Below, piece after piece: positions 22,147 through 28,879 of a stretch of 29,511 bases of DNA. Made by a program: the position numbers and the translations under genes. Origin of the DNA: a virus. Location: IMG/VR virus record IMGVR_UViG_3300032053_002905, positions 1 to 29,511 of that record. One strand, given 5' to 3'. The notes beneath the pieces are model-generated. The model saw nothing but the letters and a program-made list of their open reading frames with translations. It was not told the origin of the DNA and searched no databases. The first letter of the stretch is position 1. Every line of letters starts with the position of its first letter.

Positions 22147-23363
22147 AAGTTTATCCCTCTTAGCAGTTTCATAGAATCGAAGACCCTGATTTCCTCCCTG
22201 GGTTGGAGTTCAGGTAGCACAATACTGGCTACGGCGTACCTGGTCGCATCCATCGCGTGATCATTGAACTTAACAGGTTCGTCTAGTGTCCGCCCGTTCT
22301 TGTCTTTCTTGCGTTGATAGCCCCGGACTTCCTTAATCGTGTTGACGCTGGACTCCGTGATATTCATGCGGAAGGTGTTGACTGCATCTATCCCGTATTT
22401 CACATCCTTGTTTGCCGGGTAGATGTTGAATCCCGCCCTGTGAATCTCCTCTATCCTCTGCGGCTCGGCGGAGTCAGCGTATATGTCCAGCCTGGGCAAG
22501 GACTTGAGTTGGGTGATTAGGTCACTGTTTGTCATGTGAGTCTGGTATATGGTTTCCTCGACATATAGCTCCTTTGCCACCACAGCCACCTTAACGAGCA
22601 CTGTGGGGTTTTCGTAGCCGAAGTCTAGTCCATATACCCGCCTCTGCCATTCACCCGGCATATCGGGCACTATGCGCCAGTTGTGGTATATCAGGTTCTC
22701 AAGTTTGCCCCATTCCCCCAAGACATAAACACGGTAATAATTCTCATCCTGATTGATAAGGTCTTCGAGCTGTTGGATATAATCCGGGCTGAGGAAAGGG
22801 TTATCATGGTAGGTCGAGTGAATAACCTCCACGTCTTTCTCATTGACTAGCTTCTGCGCTATCCAGCAGTTGCCGTCTGTGGGATTAAGCGAAAGGAATA
22901 TCTGGTTCCGTTCCCCTTCGCTACATGGCCCCGACAACCTGAGCTTGAGAATCATATAGTCGTCGTATGTGAATTCGTCTGCTTCCTCTAGCCAGAGGTA
23001 AGCAAACTCTGTGCTCTTGAGTTTGCTTATCTCGTCAAGTGAGAAGAACCATACTGTGTTATCGCCGTACCTGTAGTTGTGCGGGCTGCTTTTAGTATGG
23101 TTGGCCTCGTTATACCCGCCCATCGCTGACAACTCCTGAATAAACAGCGGGTAGGCAGTCATCCTCAGCGCCGGGAAGGTCTTGCGGGTAATGCCAAACA
23201 CCTTATGGTGCTCAAACATCATCCGGTGTGCAAACAACTCAGCAATCGAGTAGGACTTAGAGCTGCGTGCCCCGCCGATGTTTACTACTGTCTTGGCTTG
23301 GCAGTTGAGGTTGCGTTGAAATATCTGTGTTCTTTTGAGCCGTATTTCCGTTAATGATTTCAT
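22143..23363 (-). CDS. terL: Terminase large subunit
   Basis: This 406-aa packaging motor shows Walker A GGARSSKS (30-37), Walker B AYLWLEEADEF (121-131) with catalytic Glu, and a coupling motif LSLNP (157-161). The nuclease half holds YGLDFGYENP (Asp247), DIYADSAEPQRIEEI (Asp296) and NDHAMDATRYAV (Asp368, Asp372), the three acidic sites of the RNase H-like fold. It pumps DNA into proheads through the portal and cuts concatemers. Its start lies 107 nt inside the preceding gene, an unusually long overlap for the pair. Confidence 0.95.
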   Translation of the reverse strand: MKSLTEIRLKRTQIFQRNLNCQAKTVVNIGGARSSKSYSIAELFAHRMMFEHHKVFGITRKTFPALRMTAYPLFIQELSAMGGYNEANHTKSSPHNYRYGDNTVWFFSLDEISKLKSTEFAYLWLEEADEFTYDDYMILKLRLSGPCSEGERNQIFLSLNPTDGNCWIAQKLVNEKDVEVIHSTYHDNPFLSPDYIQQLEDLINQDENYYRVYVLGEWGKLENLIYHNWRIVPDMPGEWQRRVYGLDFGYENPTVLVKVAVVAKELYVEETIYQTHMTNSDLITQLKSLPRLDIYADSAEPQRIEEIHRAGFNIYPANKDVKYGIDAVNTFRMNITESSVNTIKEVRGYQRKKDKNGRTLDEPVKFNDHAMDATRYAVASIVLPELQPREEIRVFDSMKLLRGINL

Positions 23364-23703
23364 AGACTATTTTAATTGCTCCGCCGTTCTCTCCACTTAT
23401 CTCATGTGTATCCTTGACCTTGCCCTCTACTCTATCAAGTCCCTCTCGGATAGCGGTTATGTCGCCCTTGCCCATCTTAGTAAATAGTGCCTTGGCTATC
23501 AGCATTGCGCCTGTAGGATAGCAGGGCATCTTCTGCCACTTCTTGAGTATCTTCTCGGGGTTATTCTCTACCAGTTCACGAAGTAGCATGGAGACGCTTT
23601 GCGGCTTCTTAGGGCTGCCATTGGGATTGCCACTCTGCCCAGGCACAAATCGCCCCTTTAAGTCTCTGTCTCCCTGTTGTGCAGGATTTCCGTTAGTTAC
23701 CAT
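23257..23703 (-). CDS. Probable terminase small subunit (DUF5681-like N-terminus)
   Basis: The 148-aa product starts with KGRFVPGQSGNPNGSPKK (about 16-33), the DUF5681-type lead-in found in phage proteins before terminase, then a helical central part (VSMLLRELVENNPEKILKKW and GAMLIAKALFTKMGKGD). Its position directly before the large subunit supports a DNA-recognition role in packaging. Its last 35 residues overlap the large-subunit gene and are low in order. It starts 11 nt inside the methyltransferase gene. Confidence 0.72.
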   Translation of the reverse strand: MVTNGNPAQQGDRDLKGRFVPGQSGNPNGSPKKPQSVSMLLRELVENNPEKILKKWQKMPCYPTGAMLIAKALFTKMGKGDITAIREGLDRVEGKVKDTHEISGENGGAIKIVYEIINGNTAQKNTDISTQPQLPSQDSSKHRRGTQL

Positions 23704-24694
23704 GTTCTATCAGTTCGGCTTTCTTGCCCGTGTAATCCAATATATTAGTCCTGATATGTTCTGCTATTGCTTTCATAAGATTCGGGGGTACGCTGTTGCC
23801 GATGCGCTCTTTGCATTCATCCTTAGTACCTTTAAAAATAAAATCAGTAGGGAAGCCCTGTATAATACCTGCCTCTTGAATAGTTAGCAATCTAGGGGTC
23901 TGCCAATGCCAGTTTAAGTGTGATTTAATTTGTGTTGGGCTTGGTTTATTAGGGTCTAGTCTAACTGACTGATATGAACCTACATACCGGCAAGTCTCTC
24001 GGAGAGACTTGCCGGGTTTGCTTTTTTGCCATGCCTCTATAACTTGCTTCTCGTGTTTTTCTGGATTTCCTACGGCTAACTTGCCTATTGCTTCTTTAGC
24101 TGTTACTGGTATTACTTGCGGCTTTGGGTGGCTCGGATCAATCTTTAAATCTTCACGAACACCAATGATAATTACCCGTTCCCTTGACTGAGGGACATTA
24201 AAGTACATGGCATTTAATACTTCACCTTTTGCCTTATAGCCGCATTCCCGCAAAGTCTTAATAATAGCCAGGTAAGCCTGTTTCATACACCCCTTGACCA
24301 TGCCGGTCACGTTCTCCATGACAAATACTTTCGGCTGAAGTTCCTTGACCAGTCGGGCATATTCCTTAAAAAGAGAATTGCGGGGGTCGTCCCATTTTCG
24401 TTTCCCTGCCGTGCTGAATCCCTGACATGGCGGTGAACCATCCAATATATCAAGTTCGCCCTTCTTTATCCCTGCCAACTTCATACACTCTGCGCCTGTC
24501 AGCTTTGCAATATCACCATGATAGACAGGTACGTCCGGGAAGTTAAGCCGGAAGGTTGCAACTGCATTATCATCCCATTCGACAGCTAAAAGTTCCTTGA
24601 ATCCTGCCATCTGATAGCCGAGAGATGAACCTCCACAACCAGCAAATAGACTAATTACTGTCGACTTTACCACTTGAAGCCACACTTGGGGCAT
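23693..24694 (-). CDS. C5-cytosine DNA methyltransferase (second copy)
   Basis: The 333-aa product has SAM motif I ISLFAGCGGSSLGY (14-27), the catalytic DGSPPCQGFSTAGKRK (85-100, Cys90), the ENVTGM motif IV and a C-terminal IGNSVPPNLMKAIAEHI (motif X). The target-recognition region is short. An alternative GTG start at 24672 would remove the long overlap with the ParB-like gene. No restriction enzyme lies next to it, so it is an orphan, likely protecting phage DNA. The extremely short spacing to the terminase small subunit places it inside the packaging operon. Confidence 0.93.
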   Translation of the reverse strand: MPQVWLQVVKSTVISLFAGCGGSSLGYQMAGFKELLAVEWDDNAVATFRLNFPDVPVYHGDIAKLTGAECMKLAGIKKGELDILDGSPPCQGFSTAGKRKWDDPRNSLFKEYARLVKELQPKVFVMENVTGMVKGCMKQAYLAIIKTLRECGYKAKGEVLNAMYFNVPQSRERVIIIGVREDLKIDPSHPKPQVIPVTAKEAIGKLAVGNPEKHEKQVIEAWQKSKPGKSLRETCRYVGSYQSVRLDPNKPSPTQIKSHLNWHWQTPRLLTIQEAGIIQGFPTDFIFKGTKDECKERIGNSVPPNLMKAIAEHIRTNILDYTGKKAELIEHGN

Positions 24695-25170
24695 TCATTC
24701 TTGGTATTCTTCATGGCATCTTCATCAATATCTTTATTGTCTTCTGGTATATGGAACTGAGTCATTAAGTCTTCAATCTCAGATAGGTCAAAACCCGTGA
24801 TGGTTATATCGAGTCCACCCGTGTCAAGTTCCTGCAACAGGTCTTTCAAGGCAGGCAAGTCCCACTCCGTCTCATCCTGTAGTTTGTTATCGGCTATCAT
24901 GTAGGCTTCGGCCTTAGCGCCTTTTAACGGGAGCCGTATGATAGGGACTTCTTTCAGCCCTGCCTTCTGTGCAGCCTTGAGGCGGGCATGGCCGGCCAGT
25001 ATAAAGCCGTCTGCTGATACTAGTATGGGGTTAGTCCAGCCAAACTCCTTGATTGATTTAGCGAGTTTATCAAGTGCCGAATCAGGATGGACACGCGGAT
25101 TGCGAGGATGGGGCTTGAGCGATTTAATAGCAACCTGTTCTACCTGCATGGGTATCTTCACAGTCTTCAA
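24667..25170 (-). CDS. ParB-like N-domain protein
   Basis: The 167-aa product carries the ParB/sulfiredoxin-like core: IKSLKPHPRNPRVHP, then LAKSIKEFGWTNPILVS, GFILAGHARLKAAQKAG with the GxxRxxAA-like motif, and AYMIADNKLQDETEWD. Phage ParB-like proteins of this size often neighbour DNA methyltransferases and have been described as nucleotide-using or nuclease enzymes. It ends in KNECPKCGFKW, half of a zinc site. The start is probably TTG at 25170, overlapping the TGA of a tiny ORF (TTGA); an ATG at 25149 is the alternative. Confidence 0.8.
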   Translation of the reverse strand: MKTVKIPMQVEQVAIKSLKPHPRNPRVHPDSALDKLAKSIKEFGWTNPILVSADGFILAGHARLKAAQKAGLKEVPIIRLPLKGAKAEAYMIADNKLQDETEWDLPALKDLLQELDTGGLDITITGFDLSEIEDLMTQFHIPEDNKDIDEDAMKNTKNECPKCGFKW

Positions 25171-25265
25171 TTCACACTCACCCTAATACTTATCGCTACA
25201 CGGACACGCGAGCATTCCAGAGAAGGTAACAGTATTACCAGGGAGAATAGTTTGGCTGGTTTCAT
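25167..25265 (-). CDS. Possible 32-aa hydrophobic small protein
   Basis: The ATG at 25265 has AGAAGG upstream and opens MKPAKLFSLVILLPSLECSR then VRVAISIRVSVN, ending at a TGA that overlaps the ParB-like TTG start. The first half resembles a short membrane or signal segment and the rest is amphipathic. The interlocked stop-start is the best support. The rest of the interval 25171-25344 shows no other convincing gene. Confidence 0.4.
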   Translation of the reverse strand: MKPAKLFSLVILLPSLECSRVRVAISIRVSVN

Positions 25266-25344
25266 CCCCTTACCTTCTTATCTAGCTCCGGGTAGAAAAT
25301 GTGGTCTTCGGGCACACTCACCCATCCACACCCCCCACACCCAC

Positions 25345-25437
25345 TTATTTATTAAAGATTCCCTTGCACTTCGGACATCGCAGATTCAGGTCGCCGTAAG
25401 TCTCCAGCTTCTTCCCGCACTTGGGACACTTCTTCAT
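25345..25437 (-). CDS. 30-aa zinc-ribbon protein
   Basis: The ATG at 25437 overlaps the preceding stop (ATGA). The product is MKKCPKCGKKLETYGDLNLR then CPKCKGIFNK, with paired CPxC knuckles 17 residues apart, a complete minimal zinc ribbon. Such single-ribbon proteins are common in phages; a role in DNA, RNA or protein contact is likely but unknown. Confidence 0.75.
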   Translation of the reverse strand: MKKCPKCGKKLETYGDLNLRCPKCKGIFNK

Positions 25438-25667
25438 CCCACCCACTCCTCTATCTCATCCTTGAGCTTGAGCAACCCACCCTTTGTCCTTATCATCCCA
25501 CCCTGTTCTATCACCGCCCAGAACGCCGACCAGTATTGACGGTGCTTCTGCGGCGTGCGCTTCGGGGATTGTGTCACCGTGGTCTCGGATTCAGGCTGCG
25601 GCGCTAACGGTAACACCTGGTAATAATCCGTTGAGTGAAATGTCAAACTCATCGGTTCCTCTGGCAT
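25434..25667 (-). CDS. Hypothetical protein, 77 aa
   Basis: I choose the ATG at 25667 because AAGGAGAG lies just upstream; an in-frame start at 25760 would include the terminator hairpin and has no site. The product starts MPEEPMSLTFHSTDYYQV, has a Thr/Pro-rich linker (TVTQSPKRTPQKHRQ) and a C-terminal amphipathic part WSAFWAVIEQGGMIRTKGG. Its stop overlaps the zinc-ribbon start. Function is unknown. Confidence 0.6.
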   Translation of the reverse strand: MPEEPMSLTFHSTDYYQVLPLAPQPESETTVTQSPKRTPQKHRQYWSAFWAVIEQGGMIRTKGGLLKLKDEIEEWVG

Positions 25668-25712
25668 GATTCTTCTCTCCTTTTTGATGATGTACCTATG
25701 CGCGAAATAAGA

Positions 25713-25736
25713 AAGGGGCTGGATAACCAGCCCCTT
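25713..25736 (-). terminator. Intrinsic terminator, 10-bp stem
   Basis: On the minus strand AAGGGGCTGG, a TTAT loop and CCAGCCCCTT are followed by TCTTATTT. It lies 46 nt after the stop of the 60-aa gene and 46 nt before the 77-aa gene. Together with the leader terminator it brackets the 60-aa gene. Confidence 0.75.
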
Positions 25737-25782
25737 ACCCCGGGGTGCGCCAATCGGCAAAGACTCTGTATCATTGGGGGCT

Positions 25783-25965
25783 TTATACCCCGTAAGTATT
25801 CGCCTTCACTGCACCATTGTACCAGTACAACCCGGCATTATTCGCCTCGACATAATCCGGAGGCGGCGACCTTAAAATCCATTGCGCCTTATTCGAGTAT
25901 TCAACAATCTTATTTTTGGGGATTCCTATTTGCTTCAGGTATGCCCTAAACTCTCGTTCGTCCAT
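25783..25965 (-). CDS. Small protein bracketed by terminators, 60 aa
   Basis: The ATG at 25965 has AGGGGGG at good spacing; a GTG two codons earlier is possible but would sit within that site. The product reads MDEREFRAYLKQIGIPKNKI, then VEYSNKAQWILRSPPPDYV and a Tyr/Asn-rich end. The N-terminal half suggests a small helical fold. It is the first gene after the promoter-terminator leader and is followed by another terminator, a place suited to a transcription-control protein, though nothing in its sequence proves that. Confidence 0.6.
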   Translation of the reverse strand: MDEREFRAYLKQIGIPKNKIVEYSNKAQWILRSPPPDYVEANNAGLYWYNGAVKANTYGV

Positions 25966-25993
25966 CCGCACCCCCCTAAATAAATTAAGGGAA

Positions 25994-26025
25994 TAAAAAA
26001 TAGACGGCTTCTTTCCCGTCTATTT
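25994..26025 (-). terminator. Leader terminator just downstream of the promoter
   Basis: On the minus strand AAATAGACGG (26025-26016), an 8-nt loop and CCGTCTATTT (26007-25998) run into a T-tract. The predicted transcription start near 26036 is only about 11 nt upstream of the stem, so most transcripts would end as a roughly 40-nt RNA unless read-through is enabled. Confidence 0.82.
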
Positions 26026-26042
26026 ATACTCCCTCTGACTAT

Positions 26043-26071
26043 ATACTACCACACTTTGAGCATTATGTCAA
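26043..26071 (-). promoter_or_regulatory. Sigma70-like promoter, likely late operon
   Basis: On the minus strand TTGACA (26071-26066), a 17-nt spacer and TAGTAT (26048-26043; 4 of 6 to TATAAT) form a near-consensus promoter. It lies in the 111-nt gap after the helix-turn-helix gene. The start site would be near 26036. It is the best promoter I can see in the window and faces the packaging and structural genes. Confidence 0.7.
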
Positions 26072-26082
26072 GTACCCTCTTT

Positions 26083-26430
26083 TTAATCCGAAATCGAAGC
26101 TAAATAGTCACTCGCATACAGCCTTACAGCTTGACAGTACTCCGATACGGTCATGTGGGAAATGTGCAACTTGCGCCCTGTCTTGCGCAGGCTCATACCA
26201 CCACGCCGGAGGATATACGCCTCGATCTGGATAGGCTCTAGCCCGCAGTGCCGGGTGACGTTCATGGCCTCTAGCATATTCAGGAATAGCGTCTTGAGTT
26301 CCCCGGTCTCGTAATCGGTCATGCGAAGCCAGTCCGGGGGATTACAGGCCATACTCACCAACCAGTCTATGTCCTGGGCTATCTCGGTCACGCTCTTGGT
26401 CTCCTGATACTCCAGGCTCGCTATTTCCAT
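26083..26430 (-). CDS. Helix-turn-helix protein, probable late-transcription regulator
   Basis: The 115-aa product has a C-terminal sigma-region-4-like or ArpU/RinA-like helix-turn-helix: MSLRKTGRKLHISHMTVSEY (about residues 79-98) with SLRKTGRKL as first helix and HMTVSEYCQAV as recognition helix. The N-terminal part is acidic and helical. In phages of Gram-positive hosts, similar small activators lie just upstream of the terminase genes and turn on late transcription. Here the next feature downstream is a strong promoter plus terminator, consistent with that role. AAGGGAGG precedes the ATG as part of a shared linker. Confidence 0.7.
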   Translation of the reverse strand: MEIASLEYQETKSVTEIAQDIDWLVSMACNPPDWLRMTDYETGELKTLFLNMLEAMNVTRHCGLEPIQIEAYILRRGGMSLRKTGRKLHISHMTVSEYCQAVRLYASDYLASISD

Positions 26431-26434
26431 CCTG

Positions 26435-26494
26435 CCTCCCTTATGACGTTTCTATACCAGCTCCCCTTATTGCGCCTTGCTGTCACTGTTTAGA
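26435..26494 (-). repeat. Shared gene-linker repeat, copy A
   Basis: On the minus strand this copy holds AACAGTGACA, an AAGGC block and GTATAGAAACGTCATAAGGG, ending in the ribosome site of the helix-turn-helix gene. Its first part encodes the last residues of the radical-SAM protein (LNSDSKAQ), whereas the matching part of copy B is non-coding. Confidence 0.85.
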
Positions 26495-27366
26495 CATTCA
26501 GCTTCGGTTGTAGGAATGAGCACGGATCGCCTTGAGCCAAATTCCTCAAAGGGTATTCCCATGTAATAATTATGCGACCAATAATCCATAAATCGTACGA
26601 GTTCCTTATGTGTCCAGTTAGGATGAATATAGGAGTTCTTTTTTGATGTATCTTTAGGCTGGTATCGCATGGGGAATTGCAGTAACCCCATTTTCCGTAC
26701 TGTACGAAGACGATACAGTGCATCATCTGGTGTATCATTAAAGCCTATCAAGACATAAACCCTGACCAGGTTTTTAGGTATATGCTTAACTAGAATATCA
26801 ATCCCGTTCATAAAAGGGCTTGCATAATGCACATTGTCCCAAGATAGGCGTAAGCATTTCAGATTGAGTTCGGCTAATCGTGAGGCGTGATAAGAAGTCA
26901 GAAGACGAACATCTAAGCCCTGATTGAAGTCAATGCCCTCTAGGGGTTTCAGTTTATCAATAACCCTATCGAAGTGTGCCCTTGAGCAAGCCAGTAGGTT
27001 GTTATCACAGACGATGGGGCGAGGCACGAAATCAGGGATTTCTTTAATGTCTCCCTCTATATCTGGCACAAGACAAAATGGGCATTTACGGATGCAACCT
27101 CGGCTTGTGAATGTAGCATTAGGATTATGGTGAGACAATGCATCTATATCGCCATTCACTTCGGCAACTTCCTCGAATAAAAGTGGGTTGTACTTAATCG
27201 CTGGCCCCCCAACCTTGACCTTCATCCCCATCTGTCTATACCAAGCCACCTTCCCGTAAGCCTGTTGGATTTGCCACGAGAACACCGCAGAAACAAAGGC
27301 TGTATCCCCTTCCACCCAGTCAACTAACCCATTCTGCCAGCCTTTATGATTCTCGATGATCTTCAT
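26467..27366 (-). CDS. Phage radical-SAM protein
   Basis: The 299-aa product has FTSRGCIRKCPFCLVPDIEG (86-105) with Cys91, Cys95 and Cys98, the CxxxCxxC site for a [4Fe-4S] cluster that cleaves SAM. The N-terminal region (TAFVSAVFSWQIQQAY and VKVGGPAIKYNP, 22-61) recalls B12-dependent radical-SAM proteins, but no DxHxxG cobalamin motif is seen. After the barrel (NQGLDVRLLTSYHASRLAEL, LVRVYVLIGFNDTP) the end has HPNWTHKELVRFMDYWS. I recall related uncharacterised genes in many phages; substrate unknown. AAAGGAGAAGG precedes the ATG. Confidence 0.85.
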   Translation of the reverse strand: MKIIENHKGWQNGLVDWVEGDTAFVSAVFSWQIQQAYGKVAWYRQMGMKVKVGGPAIKYNPLLFEEVAEVNGDIDALSHHNPNATFTSRGCIRKCPFCLVPDIEGDIKEIPDFVPRPIVCDNNLLACSRAHFDRVIDKLKPLEGIDFNQGLDVRLLTSYHASRLAELNLKCLRLSWDNVHYASPFMNGIDILVKHIPKNLVRVYVLIGFNDTPDDALYRLRTVRKMGLLQFPMRYQPKDTSKKNSYIHPNWTHKELVRFMDYWSHNYYMGIPFEEFGSRRSVLIPTTEAECLNSDSKAQ

Positions 27367-27421
27367 TCCTTCTCCTTTCGCCTCTTGGATTCTAATTTGG
27401 TTCTATACCAGCCCCCCCCCT

Positions 27422-28588
27422 TCATAGGGGGAGTACACTTCCGGTTCCCACTATCGCCTTGATAATCTGATAAGCTACCTGTGGCACTATGGCGTTTCCG
27501 AGTGCTTTAAGTCTGTCCACCCTATTGGGAATCCCATCATCCACTCCACAAAAGCGGGTTGCAACTTCATACCAGTTCTCTGACCATCCTGGAATATTAT
27601 TGCATTCGGCAAGGCATCCTCCTGATATTGACCTCTCTGAGATTGCCCCTTGTAGTCCCTGTTCTGTGGAGTTGGCAACATCCCTATCTGTTCGGCAAGG
27701 CAACCTGCTACCCAATGTCTCCCTACACTCGCTCTGTATGCTGTCCGCTTCTCGTATCTGTCCTCTCCCCCCTCGATGTTCACCGTTGAGGGCGTTAGCA
27801 ACATTGCTAATTTTTTGTTGATTTTTGTCTGCCATTCCCCGTTGCTCTTGTTGTGGCAAGCGGGATTGTCCGAGGTTCCCAATACTGTGGGCAACAATCC
27901 AGACTCTATCCCTTCGGTGCGGGGCGTTGACGGCGCAAGCTGGAATAACCAAAGGGGGTGCAACCTCATACCCTGCTTCTTTAAGATTGTCAAGGATTCT
28001 TCCAATGATTGTGGGATAGATTGTAATTTGTTTGATTTTGTCGATTTTATCGTTGAATAGAGAGGTTTGGTTTTCCATTTCAGTCTTACTGTCTGGGAAT
28101 ACCATGCTGAGGATTCCAGCAACATTCTCAAGCAATACCCAATCGGGCTTGACAGCTTCAATAACTGCGAGAGTTTGAGGCCAGAGGTAACGACTGTCTG
28201 CCGAGCCTTTTCTTCGTCCTGCGGCCGAGAAGGGCTGGCAGGGGAATCCTGCGGTGAGGAGAAGTTTATCTGCTGTGTCAATCCTACCTGTGCTAGTCGC
28301 CCTGTCTCCTTGTCGTATGCCCTCTCGCCTATCTTGGCAGGTTCGCCCTCTTTGGTTTGCAATCGCTTCGCTGTAACTCCTGGCTCTTGACTTGAGGGCG
28401 TTCTCAACAATCCCCCTGATTTCTTCGACATTGTTCACATCCTCTACAATCGGCACATCAGGCCAGTGCTCTCTCAAAACCTTCTGGCAGAACTTATCAA
28501 TTTCGCAGAAACAGATAGTTTCAATACCCAGCCAATCACAGGCAAGAGAGAAGCCACCGATGCCACTGAACAAGTCAAGGTGCTTCAC
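27422..28588 (-). CDS. C5-cytosine DNA methyltransferase (first copy)
   Basis: The 388-aa product starts (GTG) MKHLDLFSGIGGFSLACDWL, motif I. The catalytic loop LLTAGFPCQPFSAAGRRKGS has Cys117; LLENVAGIL (152-160) is motif IV; PHRRDRVWIVA is motif VIII; and RVDRLKALGNAIVPQVAYQI is motif X. Between the second SAM motif and the catalytic loop, residues about 54-108 form an Arg/Ser/Thr-rich insertion (ALKSRARSYSEAIANQRGRT) not usual for this family. The same DNA carries a long open second frame. No restriction gene is nearby. GGGAGGGGAA of the shared linker provides the ribosome site. Confidence 0.93.
   Translation of the reverse strand: MKHLDLFSGIGGFSLACDWLGIETICFCEIDKFCQKVLREHWPDVPIVEDVNNVEEIRGIVENALKSRARSYSEAIANQRGRTCQDRREGIRQGDRATSTGRIDTADKLLLTAGFPCQPFSAAGRRKGSADSRYLWPQTLAVIEAVKPDWVLLENVAGILSMVFPDSKTEMENQTSLFNDKIDKIKQITIYPTIIGRILDNLKEAGYEVAPPLVIPACAVNAPHRRDRVWIVAHSIGNLGQSRLPQQEQRGMADKNQQKISNVANALNGEHRGGRGQIREADSIQSECRETLGSRLPCRTDRDVANSTEQGLQGAISERSISGGCLAECNNIPGWSENWYEVATRFCGVDDGIPNRVDRLKALGNAIVPQVAYQIIKAIVGTGSVLPL
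27487..28431 (-). CDS. Candidate overprinted 314-aa ORF inside the methyltransferase gene (+1 frame)
   Basis: This frame has an ATG at 28431 with GAGG nine bases upstream and stays open for 314 codons, wholly inside the methyltransferase gene. It does not look like a random shadow: it contains GLLRTPSSQEPGV, AYDKETGRLAQVGLTQQINF, YCLRMLLESSAWYSQTVRLK, LFQLAPSTPRTEGIESGLLP, MLPTPQNRDYKGQSQRGQYQ and LQPAFVEWMMGFPIGWTDLK. I recognise these as the motif set of many phage proteins labelled methyltransferase-related, in particular the (L/P)xFVEWMMGFPxGWTDL end. Independent expression is not shown; it may be a protein in its own right or a product of frame switching. Confidence 0.5.
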   Translation of the reverse strand: MSKKSGGLLRTPSSQEPGVTAKRLQTKEGEPAKIGERAYDKETGRLAQVGLTQQINFSSPQDSPASPSRPQDEEKARQTVVTSGLKLSQLLKLSSPIGYCLRMLLESSAWYSQTVRLKWKTKPLYSTIKSTKSNKLQSIPQSLEESLTILKKQGMRLHPLWLFQLAPSTPRTEGIESGLLPTVLGTSDNPACHNKSNGEWQTKINKKLAMLLTPSTVNIEGGEDRYEKRTAYRASVGRHWVAGCLAEQIGMLPTPQNRDYKGQSQRGQYQEDALPNAIIFQDGQRTGMKLQPAFVEWMMGFPIGWTDLKHSETP

Positions 28589-28649
28589 TTCCCCTCCCTT
28601 ATGACGTTTCTATACTTGACCCCTCTATGGCCTAAGTGTCACTGTTCAG
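28585..28649 (-). repeat. Shared gene-linker repeat, copy B
   Basis: The 63-nt gap before the methyltransferase holds GAACAGTGACACTTAGGCC and GTATAGAAACGTCATAAGGG, then GGGAGGGGAAGTGAAG covering the GTG start. It is the most complete copy and lies fully between genes apart from the start codon. Confidence 0.85.
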
Positions 28650-28651
28650 TC

Positions 28652-28879
28652 TCAAGCCTTTCTACAATTCCCGGGTAGCTTCTTGCCACAATGCGGGCAG
28701 TAGCCTATGCGATACCCACTAATTACAGGCCAGATTATCTCATCGTTATTTAGATTATTTACCTCACCGTGGAACGCCTCAAACGGCGGCATATTGGCGT
28801 GGCAAAGGTGCGATACCTTGCGTATTACCAGTGCCACTCTTGTCTCCGCTTCTTTCGATTCTGCCTTCACTTTCTTCAC
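28652..28879 (-). CDS. Small protein with C-terminal CPHC motif, 75 aa
   Basis: The start is GTG at 28879 with GGGAGGGGAA upstream (shared linker). The first half is charged and helical (KKVKAESKEAETRVALVIRK). The second half has LCHANMPPFEAFHGE and ends YRIGYCPHCGKKLPGNCRKA. Cys and His in the middle plus the end CPHC could build one zinc site. It precedes the methyltransferase. Function is unknown. Confidence 0.65.
   Translation of the reverse strand: MKKVKAESKEAETRVALVIRKVSHLCHANMPPFEAFHGEVNNLNNDEIIWPVISGYRIGYCPHCGKKLPGNCRKA

Noticed and set aside
26490-26738. Second minus-strand frame inside the radical-SAM gene
   Set aside because: It is only 82 codons, has no recognisable motifs and no ribosome site, unlike the long second frame in the methyltransferase gene.
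27408-27432. Terminator at the end of the methyltransferase gene
   Set aside because: A short C5/G5 pairing across a G-rich run is present, but the stem is only 5 bp, shifts register in the G tract and lacks a U-run.
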